DNA of 64,000 nucleotides from Coniferiporia sulphurascens (taxonomy: Eukaryota; Basidiomycota; Agaricomycetes; Hymenochaetales; Hymenochaetaceae), in the NCBI GenBank assembly GCA_002794785.1, contig NBBA01000012.1, positions 1,302,001-1,366,000 of the forward strand, given 5' to 3'. Within the stretch, counting starts at the first letter, position 1. The number at the start of each line of letters is the position of its first letter. The notes beneath the pieces were generated by a model. It made no database searches. It saw nothing but the letters and a program-made list of their open reading frames with translations, and was not told where the DNA came from. A program made the translations under genes and the position numbers. Of this stretch, positions 15,325 to 26,306 are shown piece after piece.

Positions 15325-16225
15325 TGTGAAATGGGTTGAACTGATCGTGATATCCTCTCGAATCTTCCGGGAGATTGAGTTTGTGTAGCGAATTCTGGCT
15401 CTCGCGAGGATTTCCAACAACCTGGAATATCGCTATTTTCAGGGCAGGTCCCTGTGGTCACTGGGAATGAAGCAAAGGTCTTCGATGAAGTTCTGTTGTG
15501 CCTTTTTAAACTGATATACGCGCAGTTAAAATTTTGTGGGTCAAAACCTTGCCGAATCTTTTGACGAAGGGGCGGAAGATAAGGCCCAATAGCATTCATC
15601 CCGACGGAGAGCCGCTTGACCGGAAGAGGATATGTACAGCCACGGTCGATCACCTTGTACATAAGCCGAGGGTGGACCTGAAATCATGATGACTCTGGGC
15701 TCACAGCAAAACCTCACGGAATGCTCTTACATGCGTAATAAAGTAATTATGACACACGCAAAAGTAAAATATCTTTTTCGGTAACTAATAATTGAGAAAA
15801 AATTCTGACAAACTGCGGTGTATCCCCTGCAAATGATTTGGGCGGGATCAAATACAAAGTAAGAAGTATATAGTCTTGACAGACTGAACGTCTCCACTGG
15901 TTCATTCCTGAGTCGAATTTTATTATATCGAGGTCAAGGAAGAGTCAAGGTACACTGTACGGTACATACTCAAGCCTAAGTATCTATGCTTATCTCATCA
16001 TTACCTAAAATGGCATTATCGGGACGGAGGAAGTAAAGGCGTGATTTCGTCATCCTTACTCTGTCTTGAAGTTCACACCATGTTCGCGGATTCTTTCCCG
16101 AAGGTTAACACGACCCTTGTCGACGACAGAGACATCGTCGAAATACACAAGGCGTATCCTCCTCCTAAGAGCACAAGTCGCTATCTGAAATCGGTCTTCA
16201 CACGCTCCTCGCTGTTATTGTCATC
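15325..16225. other. Intergenic stretch between divergent genes
   Basis: It contains the upstream regions of the transporter gene and the aldo-keto reductase gene. An ATG frame at 16081 (MFADSFPKVNTTLVDDRDIVEIHK) looks protein-like and could be a first exon of the reductase gene, but I found no splice of normal length that joins it. The AT-rich part at 15.7-15.85 kb shows nothing else. Confidence 0.4.
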
Positions 16226-18010
16226 ATGTACTTCGCATACACAGGTATTCGGCAAACTCTCAGACTTTCAAAGACGTCACCGTTGTCCGGCGGATTCTTG
16301 TCTGCATGCCATGGCGCGCAAAGAAATGCTTCAACGAAAGCTGCAGGATCGTCCTCAAACGGTTTGCCGACGCATTACCGGCTTCCATCCGGGGATAGCA
16401 TCCCGTCCGTTGCCTTGGGTGCGGCGGTGAATAACTCTATCCATTTGGACCTTTTGTAACCTTTTTGATCCAGGGGTCTGGAAGTCCGGAAAGGGAGAAG
16501 TAGGGACTGCTGTTAAGGTATATGGTATATTTACCGTGGCTTTGCGCACGTTACATTCGCTTACACCTTGTTGAATAGACCGCTCTTAAATCGGGATACC
16601 GTCACATCGACGATGCTTGGATTTACCGCGTACGTGTAACCCATATGGTTCCTATCCACGCATTTTCGAGGTTTATATCTAAATATAAGCTGGGCCACCC
16701 GTTTGCTTTGGCAATCCCTACAGTTCTGAGCGAGCATGCAATCGTTAACTGACTTTTTGAATGTCTAGAATGAGGAGGAAGTCGGTCAAGCCATCAGGGA
16801 AAGCGGTGTGCTCCGTTCGGATATCTGGCTTACTTCCAAGGTAGGCTTCACCTCTATTATATACATACCTGTCGAAAACACAGTTGAATGCGCCTTCTGG
16901 CAGCTATGGAATTCATTTCACGCCCCTGAAGATGTAGAGTCCGCACTAGACGATTCTTTGAACAAACTCGGAACGGAGTACTTGGATCTGTACCTTATCC
17001 ATTGGCATGTCTAACCTTCGTTCGTATTATGTACGGTACTCATATACTTGTTGAAACTTTCCATGTACAGGCCCATCGCTTTTGAAAAAGAGCCTGGAAA
17101 AGACGGGAAAAGTATCTATCATAAAGCGCTGAGCGAGGATCCGTACCCAACATGGCAGAAGTTGGAAGAAATGGTTGAGAAAGGTAAGGTTCGGAACATT
17201 GGAATCAGCAAGTACGTATTTTCGAATTATCTCTGAATTACACTAATGGAGTTGCTGGTAGTTTCAACATCAGACGGTGACTTTCTTTCTATACTTCGAA
17301 TCAACCTCTTGCCAATGAAACAATGACATCATGATGCAGCATCCAAAACCTTACTGCAAACCCCCTGAAGATCCAACCAGCTGTGAACCAAGTTGAATTG
17401 AATTTTTGGAACCCTCAGCCGGAACTTCTAAAAGTAAGCTAAGTTACATGATAGAAATCGGCTCGACTGGACTGACGGATTTGTTCACTCAGTGGTCCAA
17501 AGATAATGGGTTGCTTCTAGAAACATACTCCCCCCTTGGAAGCAATGATCAGGTCGGAAACACGCTACGTGTTCCTGAGGTCCGTAACATATTTGATCGT
17601 TAGCCATAATGCATGCCAAATTTCCTCATTGTATGTGCAGGTAAAGAAGATCTCAGATAAGCTCGGAATCACACCTGCCCAAGTGATCATTTCATGGCAT
17701 GTTCAACGCGGTGTAGGTCCTTTCTCCGATTGCGTAGTCCCCTGGTTTCGACTCACCGGCCTTGTCGCGTACTAGACTGTCGTACTCCCGAAGAGCGTCA
17801 CGCCTTCGCGCATCGAAGAGAACTTCAAAGGTAATAACTCTTCACAATAGGGGTACCGCTACTTTTTGGCTGACGGCCGTACTCCTAGTGACCGCCCTCC
17901 CGGAGGACTTGTTCGCAGAGCTAGAGGCGGCAGCCGCAGCGCACCAACCACAGCGCGTCGTCAATCCGAGCAAGTCGTGGGGACTCGATTTTGATATCTT
18001 CGATGATTAA
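16226..18010 (+). CDS. NADPH-dependent aldo-keto reductase
   Basis: About nine exons encode a full AKR TIM barrel. In order: [32 protein letters not shown] (catalytic Asp and Tyr), [16 protein letters not shown] (catalytic Lys), LDLYLIHWP (His), [44 protein letters not shown] and [15 protein letters not shown] (cofactor loop), ending LDFDIFDD. It fits the yeast Gcy1/Ypr1 group, which reduces small aldehydes and ketones. The exact substrate cannot be read from sequence. Ahead of the barrel lies an extra 35-45 residue leader starting [12 protein letters not shown], whose frame continues upstream as a hydrophobic run ([14 protein letters not shown]). A membrane anchor encoded by a 5' exon is therefore possible and the start is uncertain. 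Confidence 0.85.
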
Positions 18011-18387
18011 TTTTGATATTACTGCGTACATGTATGAATGCGCGTGGTCGTACAACATCGGTTTAAATTATGTAAATAGCAATAAAGTTCGGAGGGATAT
18101 GGATATTTTTGAGTGATTGGAATGGTGCAAGCAGCAGGCTGGGAAAGGACTGGGGTCTGGTATCGCGTCTTTCCCGTGCATCCGGCCTTGATGTCTTAAC
18201 TCTGCATTTGATTCATGCGTCTGATTGTGTGTCTCTGGAGTCCGAGCAGCTGGACACGCACGTACAGACTTGACGGTGACGAGCTCGAGTACCCCGTTTC
18301 GCCGAGAGTGCGCATCGGCATCGACAGCCCGGACTATGTAGTGAAGGGCGCTTTGTGGTCTGGCGGATAAACGAAGTGGCGAGTCCA

Positions 18388-18718
18388 CTAATGAGGCTCG
18401 TAGTTGTGAGAGATGTAGCCCTCAGCGCGAAGAGTCGCTCTTTCAACGACGGAGACTTCCGCCGGATTGGGTAATCGCCGCCTCGATGTCTGATTGCAGA
18501 TAACCTAGGCCTTAGTTTTTGAGTGGCTTTCGGGAGGCAAAAGAAACATACACGTTCTTGCTCTTGTTTGCGTTCATGGCCTCCAACGGGACGATAGCGC
18601 AGGTGCCGTACATGGTCACGATGACGCCGAATGACGCTTTGCGGTTCTTCTCCCTCCTGGCCTCCTGGGCTGGGGACGCAGGGACCAGATAATCGGTCGA
18701 GCTGGACAACAGGGACAT
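18388..18718 (-). CDS. Small conserved-looking protein with one hydrophobic segment
   Basis: Two exons (18554-18718 and 18388-18489, intron 64 nt, phase 0) give 88 aa, starting MSLLSSSTDYLVPASPAQ. A charged stretch (EARREKNRK) is followed by a hydrophobic segment, ASFGVIVTMYGTCAIVPL, and the protein ends ERATLRAEGYISHNYEPH. The clean in-frame splice and the segment order look like a small mitochondrial or endomembrane protein, but I cannot name the family. It is tail to tail with the reductase gene. Confidence 0.5.
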
Positions 18719-19062
18719 GACGCTGCTGGGGGTAAGGTGAAGAGAGGACCAGGAGAGGGAAGGGAGGGTGCCTCGGCGTTAAAGTACTACTGTGCCTGCG
18801 AGTGCGGTATAAAACAGACCGTGGTCTTCTGATTACCTCCGGCTTCTGGCTGGCTTTGAATCTGTGTATTACCAGTAGGAGAGTTGGATAGCCAAGGGCT
18901 GTGCACAAACCGGGCGCTTTGCTTCTCTCCATCACGATTGTGATGCACGTGTTGTTCTGAGGGAGAGTGAGAGCCTCACGGAATCGCTCAGGCTGCTAGT
19001 GGCTGCCAGGCGTAGATCGTCGATTCCAAGCTTGTGTCAGATCTAAAACTGTCGAGTGTTCG

Positions 19063-19704
19063 CTATATCACGATGGCGGCGTTGGTAACCAGAGCGGATT
19101 CGGGAGAGTCTGCTGGGACCTCGTGTCGCCTCGCAGATAGACGCGACGAAACAAAGAGCCGTATCTGGTCAGAACCGAGAGCCGAGTGAGAACGAACTTG
19201 GAGCATTGCCGTCGTAAATAACCTGAAACTCCCGGTATTTGATGCTGTACATCGAACCAAAAACCCAGAAGAAGTAAGCTGAAACCCAGTCGGTCCCGTT
19301 ATGAAAGGGTTGTGATGAAAGCCTATAACACATATTAACAAGGGCGTCGGAATCGAAGTCGTCGAAGGACAAGATACATCCATAGGGAGTCTAGCATCTT
19401 TCATATAGACGGAGACAACGAGGCGAGAAGACCAGTGCTGAGATGTCAAATCGTGATGCGGGCGCCGGTTCTGATAGGTACTAGATGTTGTTGAACTTGA
19501 GACGCGTCGAGGAGAACAAGCGGATACTACGACAATAGGCAGCCTTCCCTCAGTCAGACCGACAGTAGCCGTATAATCGCGGGGATACAAGGAGAATTTA
19601 GAAAAGATATCAAAAACGTTTGAGTCCGTGATCGCGTAACTTAGATGGTCCGTGCGCGGACGCAGAGCTATAAAAGGTTTGTTCAGTTGACCCGAACAAC
19701 TCAT
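19063..19704 (-). CDS. Uncharacterised ORF next to the 19.7-kb repeat
   Basis: A 213-codon frame starts with ATG at 19704 (MSCSGQLNKPFIALRPRTDH). Its first residues match a frame at 51.9 kb (MSCSSQLPKPFIVSYAERTDH), where the flanking DNA is also shared in inverted order. This suggests two diverged copies of one gene. Beyond about 45 residues the similarity fades and the translation is Ser/Thr rich with no motif I know. GTAAGTATGAG overlaps the start, so this part could also be an intron after a short exon. Both readings are open. Confidence 0.28.
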   Translation of the reverse strand: MSCSGQLNKPFIALRPRTDHLSYAITDSNVFDIFSKFSLYPRDYTATVGLTEGRLPIVVVSACSPRRVSSSTTSSTYQNRRPHHDLTSQHWSSRLVVSVYMKDARLPMDVSCPSTTSIPTPLLICVIGFHHNPFITGPTGFQLTSSGFLVRCTASNTGSFRLFTTAMLQVRSHSALGSDQIRLFVSSRLSARRHEVPADSPESALVTNAAIVI

Positions 19705-19905
19705 ACTTACCTTGATGGCGCGTTCCCCTTCACGTCTTGGGGGTGCGAGGCACGGGGGCCGTCCATAGCACGGCGACCTTGTCCGCAGAGGGTGCCCGTG
19801 GTTTGTATGGGGTTTTATGCCTCATGCACTGTCGCAATATTTTCCTGTCCCATTTCGGCCCACTCGGGCTGGATGGGCTTTCCTTTTTTGCTCTTTCCGT
19901 GTTTT
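19686..19905 (+). repeat. Inverted dispersed repeat, copy 1
   Basis: About 220 bp match the reverse complement of 51727-51928 at roughly 90% or better by eye over the central 185 bp. The shared block includes ATAGCACGGCGACC, TGTATGGGGTTTTATGCC, CAATATTTTCCTGTCC and TTCGGCCCACTCGGGCTG. The outer edges of both copies carry CTAACCCTAACC-like sequence. It could be the promoter and first exon of a duplicated gene or a small non-autonomous element. I found no clear target-site duplication. Confidence 0.75.
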
Positions 19906-20109
19906 AACCCTAACCATATAGTAAGCTATATACAAATGCGGAAGTAATCCAATACGTTATTTACTCCAGTGCGCACAGCTTGGTGGTCTTATGTTGTACT
20001 ACATACCGCCGCACTCACTTTTGTAGGCAGCAGGGCCTCTGCGGTCTTTTTCGAAGTCCATAAAGCGGACGACGCTCTAATTCACGACTTATACGATACT
20101 CAGACAACC

Positions 20110-20979
20110 ATGGCCCATCAGTACTTCCCGACACGACCTTCCCGACGGTACTCATTAACTTACAGAGACAACGAAGATGACGAACTGGCGGGCGACCTCG
20201 AACAGTCTATTTTCATCTTTCCGAGTCCTGACTCGAGTCCCTCGAGTCCTCTGTCTATCCAGACGGACGTCAGTTTCCCCTCCACAACGACCACCCGCGG
20301 TAGACGTTCGAGCAGCGTCAGTGGCCGTTCGGAACACTGGGAGGCTATCTCTGGGCGCAGTTTTAGTACGGACACCGCTCTGCGCTCGCCACTTGTAGAA
20401 ATATGGGAAATGGAGGATGAAGAGGATGCGCCCCCGGCATTACCTAGGGAGACTATTGAAGGAACAATTCGTCCGGAGCGCCGGCCACAGCAGCGGTTTC
20501 CGCTGGGGAAACAGCCGTTCCAGGACGCGTTCACCTATGTCGACGGGCGGTTCCAGTTCCGAGGGCGAAACATACTCGCTTCTACTACCCGCGCACAAAA
20601 TCGCACTCACAGACGGAAGAAGTCTACGTCACTACCCCGACTAAATGCGCCGCAGGCTACATGCCGACTACCCATGCTCTCCTTCCTTTCTGCACTCTTC
20701 TCGCTGGACGACGGGACACGATACCTTCTCACACGACCCTCACACCCCCACGCCTCGCCCCTATTCCCGGGCGCCCGATTTTACCCGGCGGTCCAGGACG
20801 ATGATAGTGCGCCGGATGAGAAGCGTCTTTTTAGCTCTTCGGAGCTTGAGGGTCTGAAAAGGGGTACCGAAGTTGCGACCGACGCTTCCATTATGCCTGA
20901 TAACGTGCTCGCGCTGCCCTTCGCGTGTATTTGGAACCTTGTGGGCGACATGTGGCAGAGAAACAGGGCGCAGAATTGA
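20110..20979 (+). CDS. Uncharacterised Ser/Pro-rich protein
   Basis: A single 289-codon exon starts at the ATG at 20110 (MAHQYFPTRPSRRYSLTYRD) and ends at TGA 20977. The frame is open upstream, but only to a GTG. Residues 1-120 are Ser/Pro/Thr rich and look disordered, with runs such as PSPDSSPSSPLS. An acidic patch (EMEDEEDAPPALP) follows. The C-terminal third has weakly hydrophobic stretches (LPMLSFLSALFSL, VLALPFACIWNLVGDMW) that may form helices. No domain is recognised. Its length without an intron and its biased composition make it a likely but unnamed protein. Confidence 0.5.
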   Translation: MAHQYFPTRPSRRYSLTYRDNEDDELAGDLEQSIFIFPSPDSSPSSPLSIQTDVSFPSTTTTRGRRSSSVSGRSEHWEAISGRSFSTDTALRSPLVEIWEMEDEEDAPPALPRETIEGTIRPERRPQQRFPLGKQPFQDAFTYVDGRFQFRGRNILASTTRAQNRTHRRKKSTSLPRLNAPQATCRLPMLSFLSALFSLDDGTRYLLTRPSHPHASPLFPGARFYPAVQDDDSAPDEKRLFSSSELEGLKRGTEVATDASIMPDNVLALPFACIWNLVGDMWQRNRAQN

Positions 20980-21722
20980 CGGACATCGATTGGCATTCAT
21001 TGGACAGTTTCAAGTTACATCGATTGCATCCACCACTCTATAGATTATTCGCTTTCCTCACTATTGACTACTGTATGTTTTGTTGTTGTACTCACTACTC
21101 GCTCTATAATACTCGCCGCTATTTTCTGGTGGTCCATGTACAGTACTCGTGTAGGTCGGACCGAGCCAGGACAGGTTGCCTGTACCGATAAAAATATATT
21201 ACTATCGTATGGCCCCTATTACAAAGTCACATTTTCAGACAAAACTTGGGTTTCCGGCCTCCACATCATGGGTATAGGACTGAAATAGTCCTCCTGAACT
21301 GTTGCACAGTATACAAATCTTTCTTGCCACTTTTTTTCGGCGTTTCCCATTCAGGGCTGATTTTGTTTTGGAAGTGACTTCGTAAAAGGGGTAATGTGGC
21401 GAACCTACGCCACATCAGCCATCCTAGTTGAGCGAGGGATTTCCTTTTTTCCACTGCCTAACGCTGACTAAGCTAGCCTTCTAAGTCTACCCGCATACAT
21501 GTACTACTTTACCCCCAAAATATGAGACACCGTCTGCTCATGCACGTACTGCGCGGTTTTCCGAACGCGCGTACGACCATGCAAATCAAGTTTTAACTGG
21601 GGCGTCCGTTAGCTCCTATTAAAATCGTGAAACGCCCCGCAGGATCATTTTAAAGGTCAGTTCTCGTCGCTATAACACAATGGGAATGAGATAAAATGAG
21701 ACATAATATTTGGCCGCTTTAG

Positions 21723-22270
21723 ATGGGATCACACAGAGGCTTCGACATCACTCCAGCCTTAGAGAACACTGATGAGGACAACCAGGCGTGGGCGGCGTTC
21801 CTCGCCGAAGTGCTTGCGACCTTTGCGAACGATCCAGTCTTGGACGACGACCCTGCCAACTCGTGTATTTATTTTTATGTCGGTGAATCGCCGCGCCTCG
21901 AGCGCAATGCGTGGCGCTTCCGGCGCTTCAGCTCGAAGATCTCTGGGGGCCTCCTTATGGAAGCGATACCCTACATAGTCGATATCGGGTCGATCGCGCA
22001 GAAACATTTCGGGATGGATCGTGTGCATGCATGGGACGAATACGACGACTCGGGAAAAATGCTACCCTACTACTCAATGACGGAAGTGGACGCAGAGCGC
22101 AGGCGTGGCGAGGCCGAGTACCGTGCGCGACGCCTGGCGCAAAAAGCCTTGGAGGTAATATTTGTTGATCATCCGCAACTTATGGGTTATGCTCACTCGA
22201 AGTTTACTTTTTCCTCCCTTCGTTTTAGTCGACTCCGACGGACTCCGACGAAGGCCCCGCACCCGCCTAA
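21723..22270 (+). CDS. Unknown acidic protein, tandem paralog 1
   Basis: Two exons (21723-22154 and 22229-22270, intron 74 nt) give 157 aa. The frame reads on past the donor to 22508, but the splice gives a short acidic end (STPTDSDEGPAPA) at the same place and in the same phase as the second copy at 30297, so I prefer the spliced form. Shared core motifs of the two copies are TDEDN-AW, FGMDRVHAWD, PYYS-TEV, GEAEYRA or GVAEYRA, and RLAQK. I do not know the family and see no signal peptide, membrane segment or zinc motif. The copies also share upstream DNA (GGTCAGTTCTCGTCGC about 65 nt before the ATG) and downstream DNA (CCTGCATCGTACCA). Confidence 0.6.
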
Positions 22271-23150
22271 AGCTCGAGCAATGGTTTTTTCTTTCTGCGG
22301 AGACCTGGCAAACATACATACGCGCTTTCTTATCTTTTGTTCTCGTATCCTATATTACATCGGGACTCGCGCTGACAGAGGACCCACATTCTTGATTAAT
22401 GATAATAAAGAGTATCTGTATTTCGGGATGTCAGTACTTACCACTAGCTACTGGCAGTGCGAAATGTGGTTCTTTTGGAACAAAAAGCCGCAGGAACAAG
22501 AATGTTAAGGTTCAGTCCTGCATCGTACCATTCAAATGGCATTTCGATCCTCTATTTTCTGATTAAGCGAGTCGCACGAGCAAGGGTCAGACTTTACTCG
22601 CTGCCGTACCGAGTGAGCAGCCTGAGCTTGCTGAGGTTGGCCGGTTGAGACTGAGGCATCCGTTAGCTCCTACTAAAACGTGGGGTTTCCCCACCGTATC
22701 CCTTACAGAGAACGTCACAATCGTAAGGTACCCCGTAACCGTATTGTAAGACTCGGACACCCCGAGGACAAAAATGCGGCACCGTATATTACGGGCCGTA
22801 TCCGTATCCGGTTAAGTAAGAATACAGTTGCATTATTTGCATATGACTGTAAATATGGTTTATGGTATTGACATCATCCAAATTATGGAAGTACATAAGC
22901 AGATTAGGCCATCCCTCCTTGTTCTCTTACCACCACCATCTCCTTTGTTTAGGGGGGGCTCTGGGGGGGGTTTGTGGTTCATCCCTCGCTATCTGGCCCA
23001 TCTGAGGGTTGGCTCTGGTGGGGAGGGGGGGCTCTCCGTCTGTGTGTGAGTTCTCAGCTCTAGCATGCCAGTGGGTTAGCCAATGGCACAAGAGAGGTGC
23101 ACTAGCCTGCCCATTGGTGAGGACATGATGTTAACATCCTCAGGGGAGAG

Positions 23151-23789
23151 TGTTAAGCTCAACGGTTACACAGTGATCGACATTGGGGCTTCCTGATCAT
23201 CAAGGCTGGTAGTATGGCAATGGGGCTTCCTGTTAAGCTCAACGGTTACGCAGTGATCAATGTCGGGGCTTCCTGATCATCAGTGCTGGTGGTGATGACA
23301 ACAGGGCTTCCTAGATGTCGTAAGTCAAAGGTGATCATCGGCGGGGCTTCCTGATCGACGATGTGGACATGGTAGGCTTCTTAGTGGAGTTGGGTTACGA
23401 TGAAGCGACTAGTGGCACAGCAGCACACAGTAAACTGGTGGTAGCAGATAATGGGCTTGTATGAACAAAGAGCACAAGCTTAGGGCTTGTGCAGTCTATG
23501 TTACATGCTTATATGCTACTCTATGTGTTTGCTACTGTAGGGTTGTTGTATAAGGTTGTTTACATGGCTATGGAAGGTCATGGAAACCCAAGGAAGGTCT
23601 TGGTAATACAGTTGAAGGTATCAGTAAGCAAAGCACATCATGATGGTGTGATATGGTGTCATCATGGCGTCTTATGGTGCAAGGCGAATAAGAATGAGTA
23701 AGGAAGAGAAATGGGGGAGTTGCACTGACTGATGATGACAAAAGGAAGTGAGTCAGTGCAATAAGGGAAAGTAAAGGAAAATTGTAACA
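23151..23789 (+). mobile_element. Solo LTR, family 1, copy A
   Basis: It begins TGTTAAGCTCAACGG and ends AATTGTAACA, the TG..CA ends of LTRs. The 5-bp target-site duplication GAGAG is perfect (23146-23150 and 23790-23794). It matches copy B (27212-27770, reverse strand) along its length and is longer by 80 bp (639 against 559), which equals a tandem duplication of its first 80 bp (23151-23230 and 23231-23310). No internal retrotransposon region is attached, so it is a solo LTR left by recombination. Confidence 0.88.
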
Positions 23790-23985
23790 GAGAGGTGGTC
23801 TGGCAGACATCATCCTTGTCTCCAGGGGGTCAGCTTGTTCCAATAAATCCCCTTCCTTCGGGGGGCCCCACTGTCCCTGGTGTTAGGAATTGATGAATAA
23901 GCTTGCTTACAAGCTTAGACAACGACACCAGCAACTACCAATACAGGAAGGGACTCCCATGGAGACTATCCAGTGATCATTCAAC

Positions 23986-24651
23986 ATGGGGACGGAACTA
24001 ACTAGGAAACCAGGACTTCTTGGGAACATCAGGCCAATCATGATGCTCAAGCGACCGCTAAAGACTCTTGACACATCAAGACTCTGCCACCGATGCCAGA
24101 CCACATACAATCAATCATGGGAAGCATTTAACATGGTAATAACCGAATGCTTTTACATGGCAGGGTACACAAACTGCCAGGTAACTACAGATCATGCTGT
24201 AGACCCTATAGGTGATGGCATGGAGGTCAGGGTAACGCACACAGTACAAATGTACATCTTTGATGTACAGGAGTTTTTGCACAATGTCCATGTCCAGACG
24301 ATAGTGAACCTGCACATACATGACAAGGAATGTGACCTATGAGTGGTCTCAGGATCCTTCCCATACAGGATGTTGCAGGATAACACATTCCTAGCTAATG
24401 CTCACCGATTATGTGCAAAGGTAATCACCCTCTTCAAGAATCTATCAGCAAAGGGATCAACAACTGCTGATCAACAGATCGGCAACATTAATCTTTACGT
24501 GATAACACTATGGTTATCAAATGGATCACCCCTGGCACCACCTCCAGGATACACGAGATGTATCGCTAGGATAAACCACATTAATGAACTGCCAGATAAC
24601 GTGATCAATGACAGGACACCAACTGGAGGGTACCCGCCTATGGACCTTTAG
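23986..24651 (+). pseudogene. LTR-resident ORF, copy A, interrupted by one TGA
   Basis: A frame of 222 codons runs from the ATG at 23986 to the stop at 24649-24651, broken once by TGA at 24340-24342. It is homologous to the frame at 26307-26915 on the other strand. Shared features are a start region RP...T..LC-x2-C, then W-x-AFN, then GY-x-NCQ-x-T-x-DH, and a C-terminal PGY-(S/T)-R followed by DRTP. The paired cysteines and the Cys/His of NCQ..DH could bind zinc. I recognise no known retrotransposon protein (gag, protease, RT, RNase H or integrase). The frame lies fully inside the predicted U3 of a solo LTR. The TGA could derive from CGA by C-to-T change. Confidence 0.7.
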
Positions 24652-25185
24652 CCGACATCGCATCATGCAATTAAGCCACACTTGGCAGGAACCAAAGTGC
24701 TTACTGAAGCCAGCCACAAACTCTAAATGACAAGTGTCCAAGATGACAAGACAACATGCAGGAACCAGTACAGGAGGCCAACAAGACAAGTTAACAACTT
24801 ACCTCATTCAAGCTGTTAGGCAGCATATCAACATCAAGCCACTGGCACATAAGTCCACAGGGTAGCATGCTGTAACAGTGGGGCAGCGCACACAGCCTAA
24901 GCGTCATGGTAGAGTCATTATGACAGTGTATGACTTCACTATGAGCTCAGTGGAGCCTAGTGGAGCATAGCGGAGCACATGGAGTGCAGTGGAGCTCAGT
25001 GGAGCACCAATGGCCAATTGTAGATAGTTATTTCTCATATGATCACCTTATGGTGTCATTTGCACTGGTATGCAGCTCCAAGTCAGTGGGGCCTATGATG
25101 ATGCTGTGAGGCATCATAGCTCCAACTGCAGAGCATAGTGGAGCATCTGCTGTGGAGGACATTCAAGCGGAGCTTCTTCTACATG

Positions 25186-25230
25186 TATTTAAGACAGGCC
25201 TAGGCCAGCCTAGAGCCCCAGTTTAATTCA
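25186..25230 (+). promoter_or_regulatory. LTR core promoter, family 2 copy A
   Basis: TATTTAAG at 25186-25193 lies 33 nt before CAGTTTAATTCA at 25219-25230. The same 12-mer follows a TATAAAAG at the same 33-nt spacing in copy B. The spacing fits a TATA box and transcription start, marking the likely U3/R border about 145 bp from the LTR 3' end. Confidence 0.65.
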
Positions 25231-25762
25231 CCTTCTCAATTCTCTCAGACTTCTCCTGAGCGAAGTACCAACATCTACTGACTTATTCTTGACTCAATCA
25301 CACACCTCAGCTCTATCTCAACTACTTGTTCCATTGGCTAACTGCGGTTACCCTTGGTCCTAACACCTGGCATTGACAGTAAAAACTGCCACCCCAAATC
25401 CTGGAAGGGTTGTAATGATGGCATCTTGCCTAGGAATAGGGGTCTCATAACACGTGTTGTCACAGTGAGAACCAGCCGACTCGATGCCCCTGACCCAATG
25501 CTGTGGAAGGGTGGCTAGAGACAGGTCAGCACAGGCCTTTGGATCATCCTGTGGGAGTGTCCTTAGGTGGTTAGTATGGGAAACTCCCTGGTCTTCCTGA
25601 TGATAGGGGGCTGGGGTCACCTGTGTTAGATTCACTCCCTGATTAAGGGTTAGAAACAAGTGATAACAGATTCACACAATGTTACTAGTTAGTTTAGGGC
25701 AGGCTTGGTACCCTTCACTCGCTAGAGTGTTAGAGCTGATGATGGTGGTAAGAGACAAGAGA

Positions 25763-25807
25763 TGAATTAAACTGCTTTTTACTGCAATTTTACATTGGGC
25801 TTTTATA
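25763..25807 (-). promoter_or_regulatory. LTR core promoter, family 2 copy B
   Basis: On the minus strand TATAAAAG (25800-25807) is followed, 33 nt on, by CAGTTTAATTCA (25763-25774), identical in motif and spacing to copy A. It lies about 140 bp from the LTR 3' end. Confidence 0.65.
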
Positions 25808-26306
25808 CCCTACATGTTGTAGTCTATTTACTATGTTCCAGTAGATACTACAACATACTACTCTTGATTTATAAGTCATAAGAATGTTCTGGTACAATCC
25901 TGTACATGCTATTTACTATTCTTAGCTTCTTATGAGTCAGTAACATATTCTGGTACATTCTACAGCCTACTGTGCTATCTTTATCTTATGCTAGAATCTT
26001 CCCTGAGTTTCCATCGAGTCATACAGTATAATACCTAAGTTAACCATTCTCAGATACTACTATACCTATGATGCTTCTCCTTATTTCCTAATCAGTTCTG
26101 CTGTGCGATGCGCTATACTTGGCTCCCATCAATTGCATCTTCTAATTGATCATCATGCTTCCATTGGCTAATCTTTAGCCGAACGCTTAGATATACTTGT
26201 GTGGCTCAGTGATTATGCTAGCCTTCTTAATCTTATCTTGTTGTGGCTTGTTACTTATTACCGTAGACTAATCTTGAGTCATTTCCATTGATACGTTGAA
26301 AGGGGT

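Larger units (their letters stand above)
23881..25365 (+). mobile_element. Solo LTR, family 2, copy A, with its own ORF
   Basis: The element begins TGTTAGGAATTG and ends GGTCCTAACA, and is flanked by the perfect 5-bp duplication CCTGG (23876-23880 and 25366-25370). It is 1,485 bp long. A reading frame starts 105 bp inside the 5' end (see 23986-24651). Near the 3' end lie a TATA box and an initiator-like motif conserved with copy B. TG..CA ends, a 5-bp duplication and a promoter about 150-180 bp from the 3' end fit an LTR with U3, R and U5. A run of short GTGGAGC-type repeats lies at 24950-25010. Confidence 0.85.

Noticed and set aside
18213..18935. 240-codon minus-strand frame
   Set aside because: Arg/Ser-rich composition without a motif. 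The two-exon gene at 18388-18718 in another frame explains the region better.
21723..22508. Single 261-codon frame as the full paralog-1 protein
   Set aside because: A GT..AG intron at 22155-22228 is conserved in position and phase in paralog 2 and gives equally long acidic last exons. The read-through part is AT-rich and hydrophobic and less conserved.
23220..23350. CRISPR-like array in the GGGGCTTCCTGATC repeats
   Set aside because: Repeats are short, irregularly spaced and part of an LTR in a eukaryotic genome.
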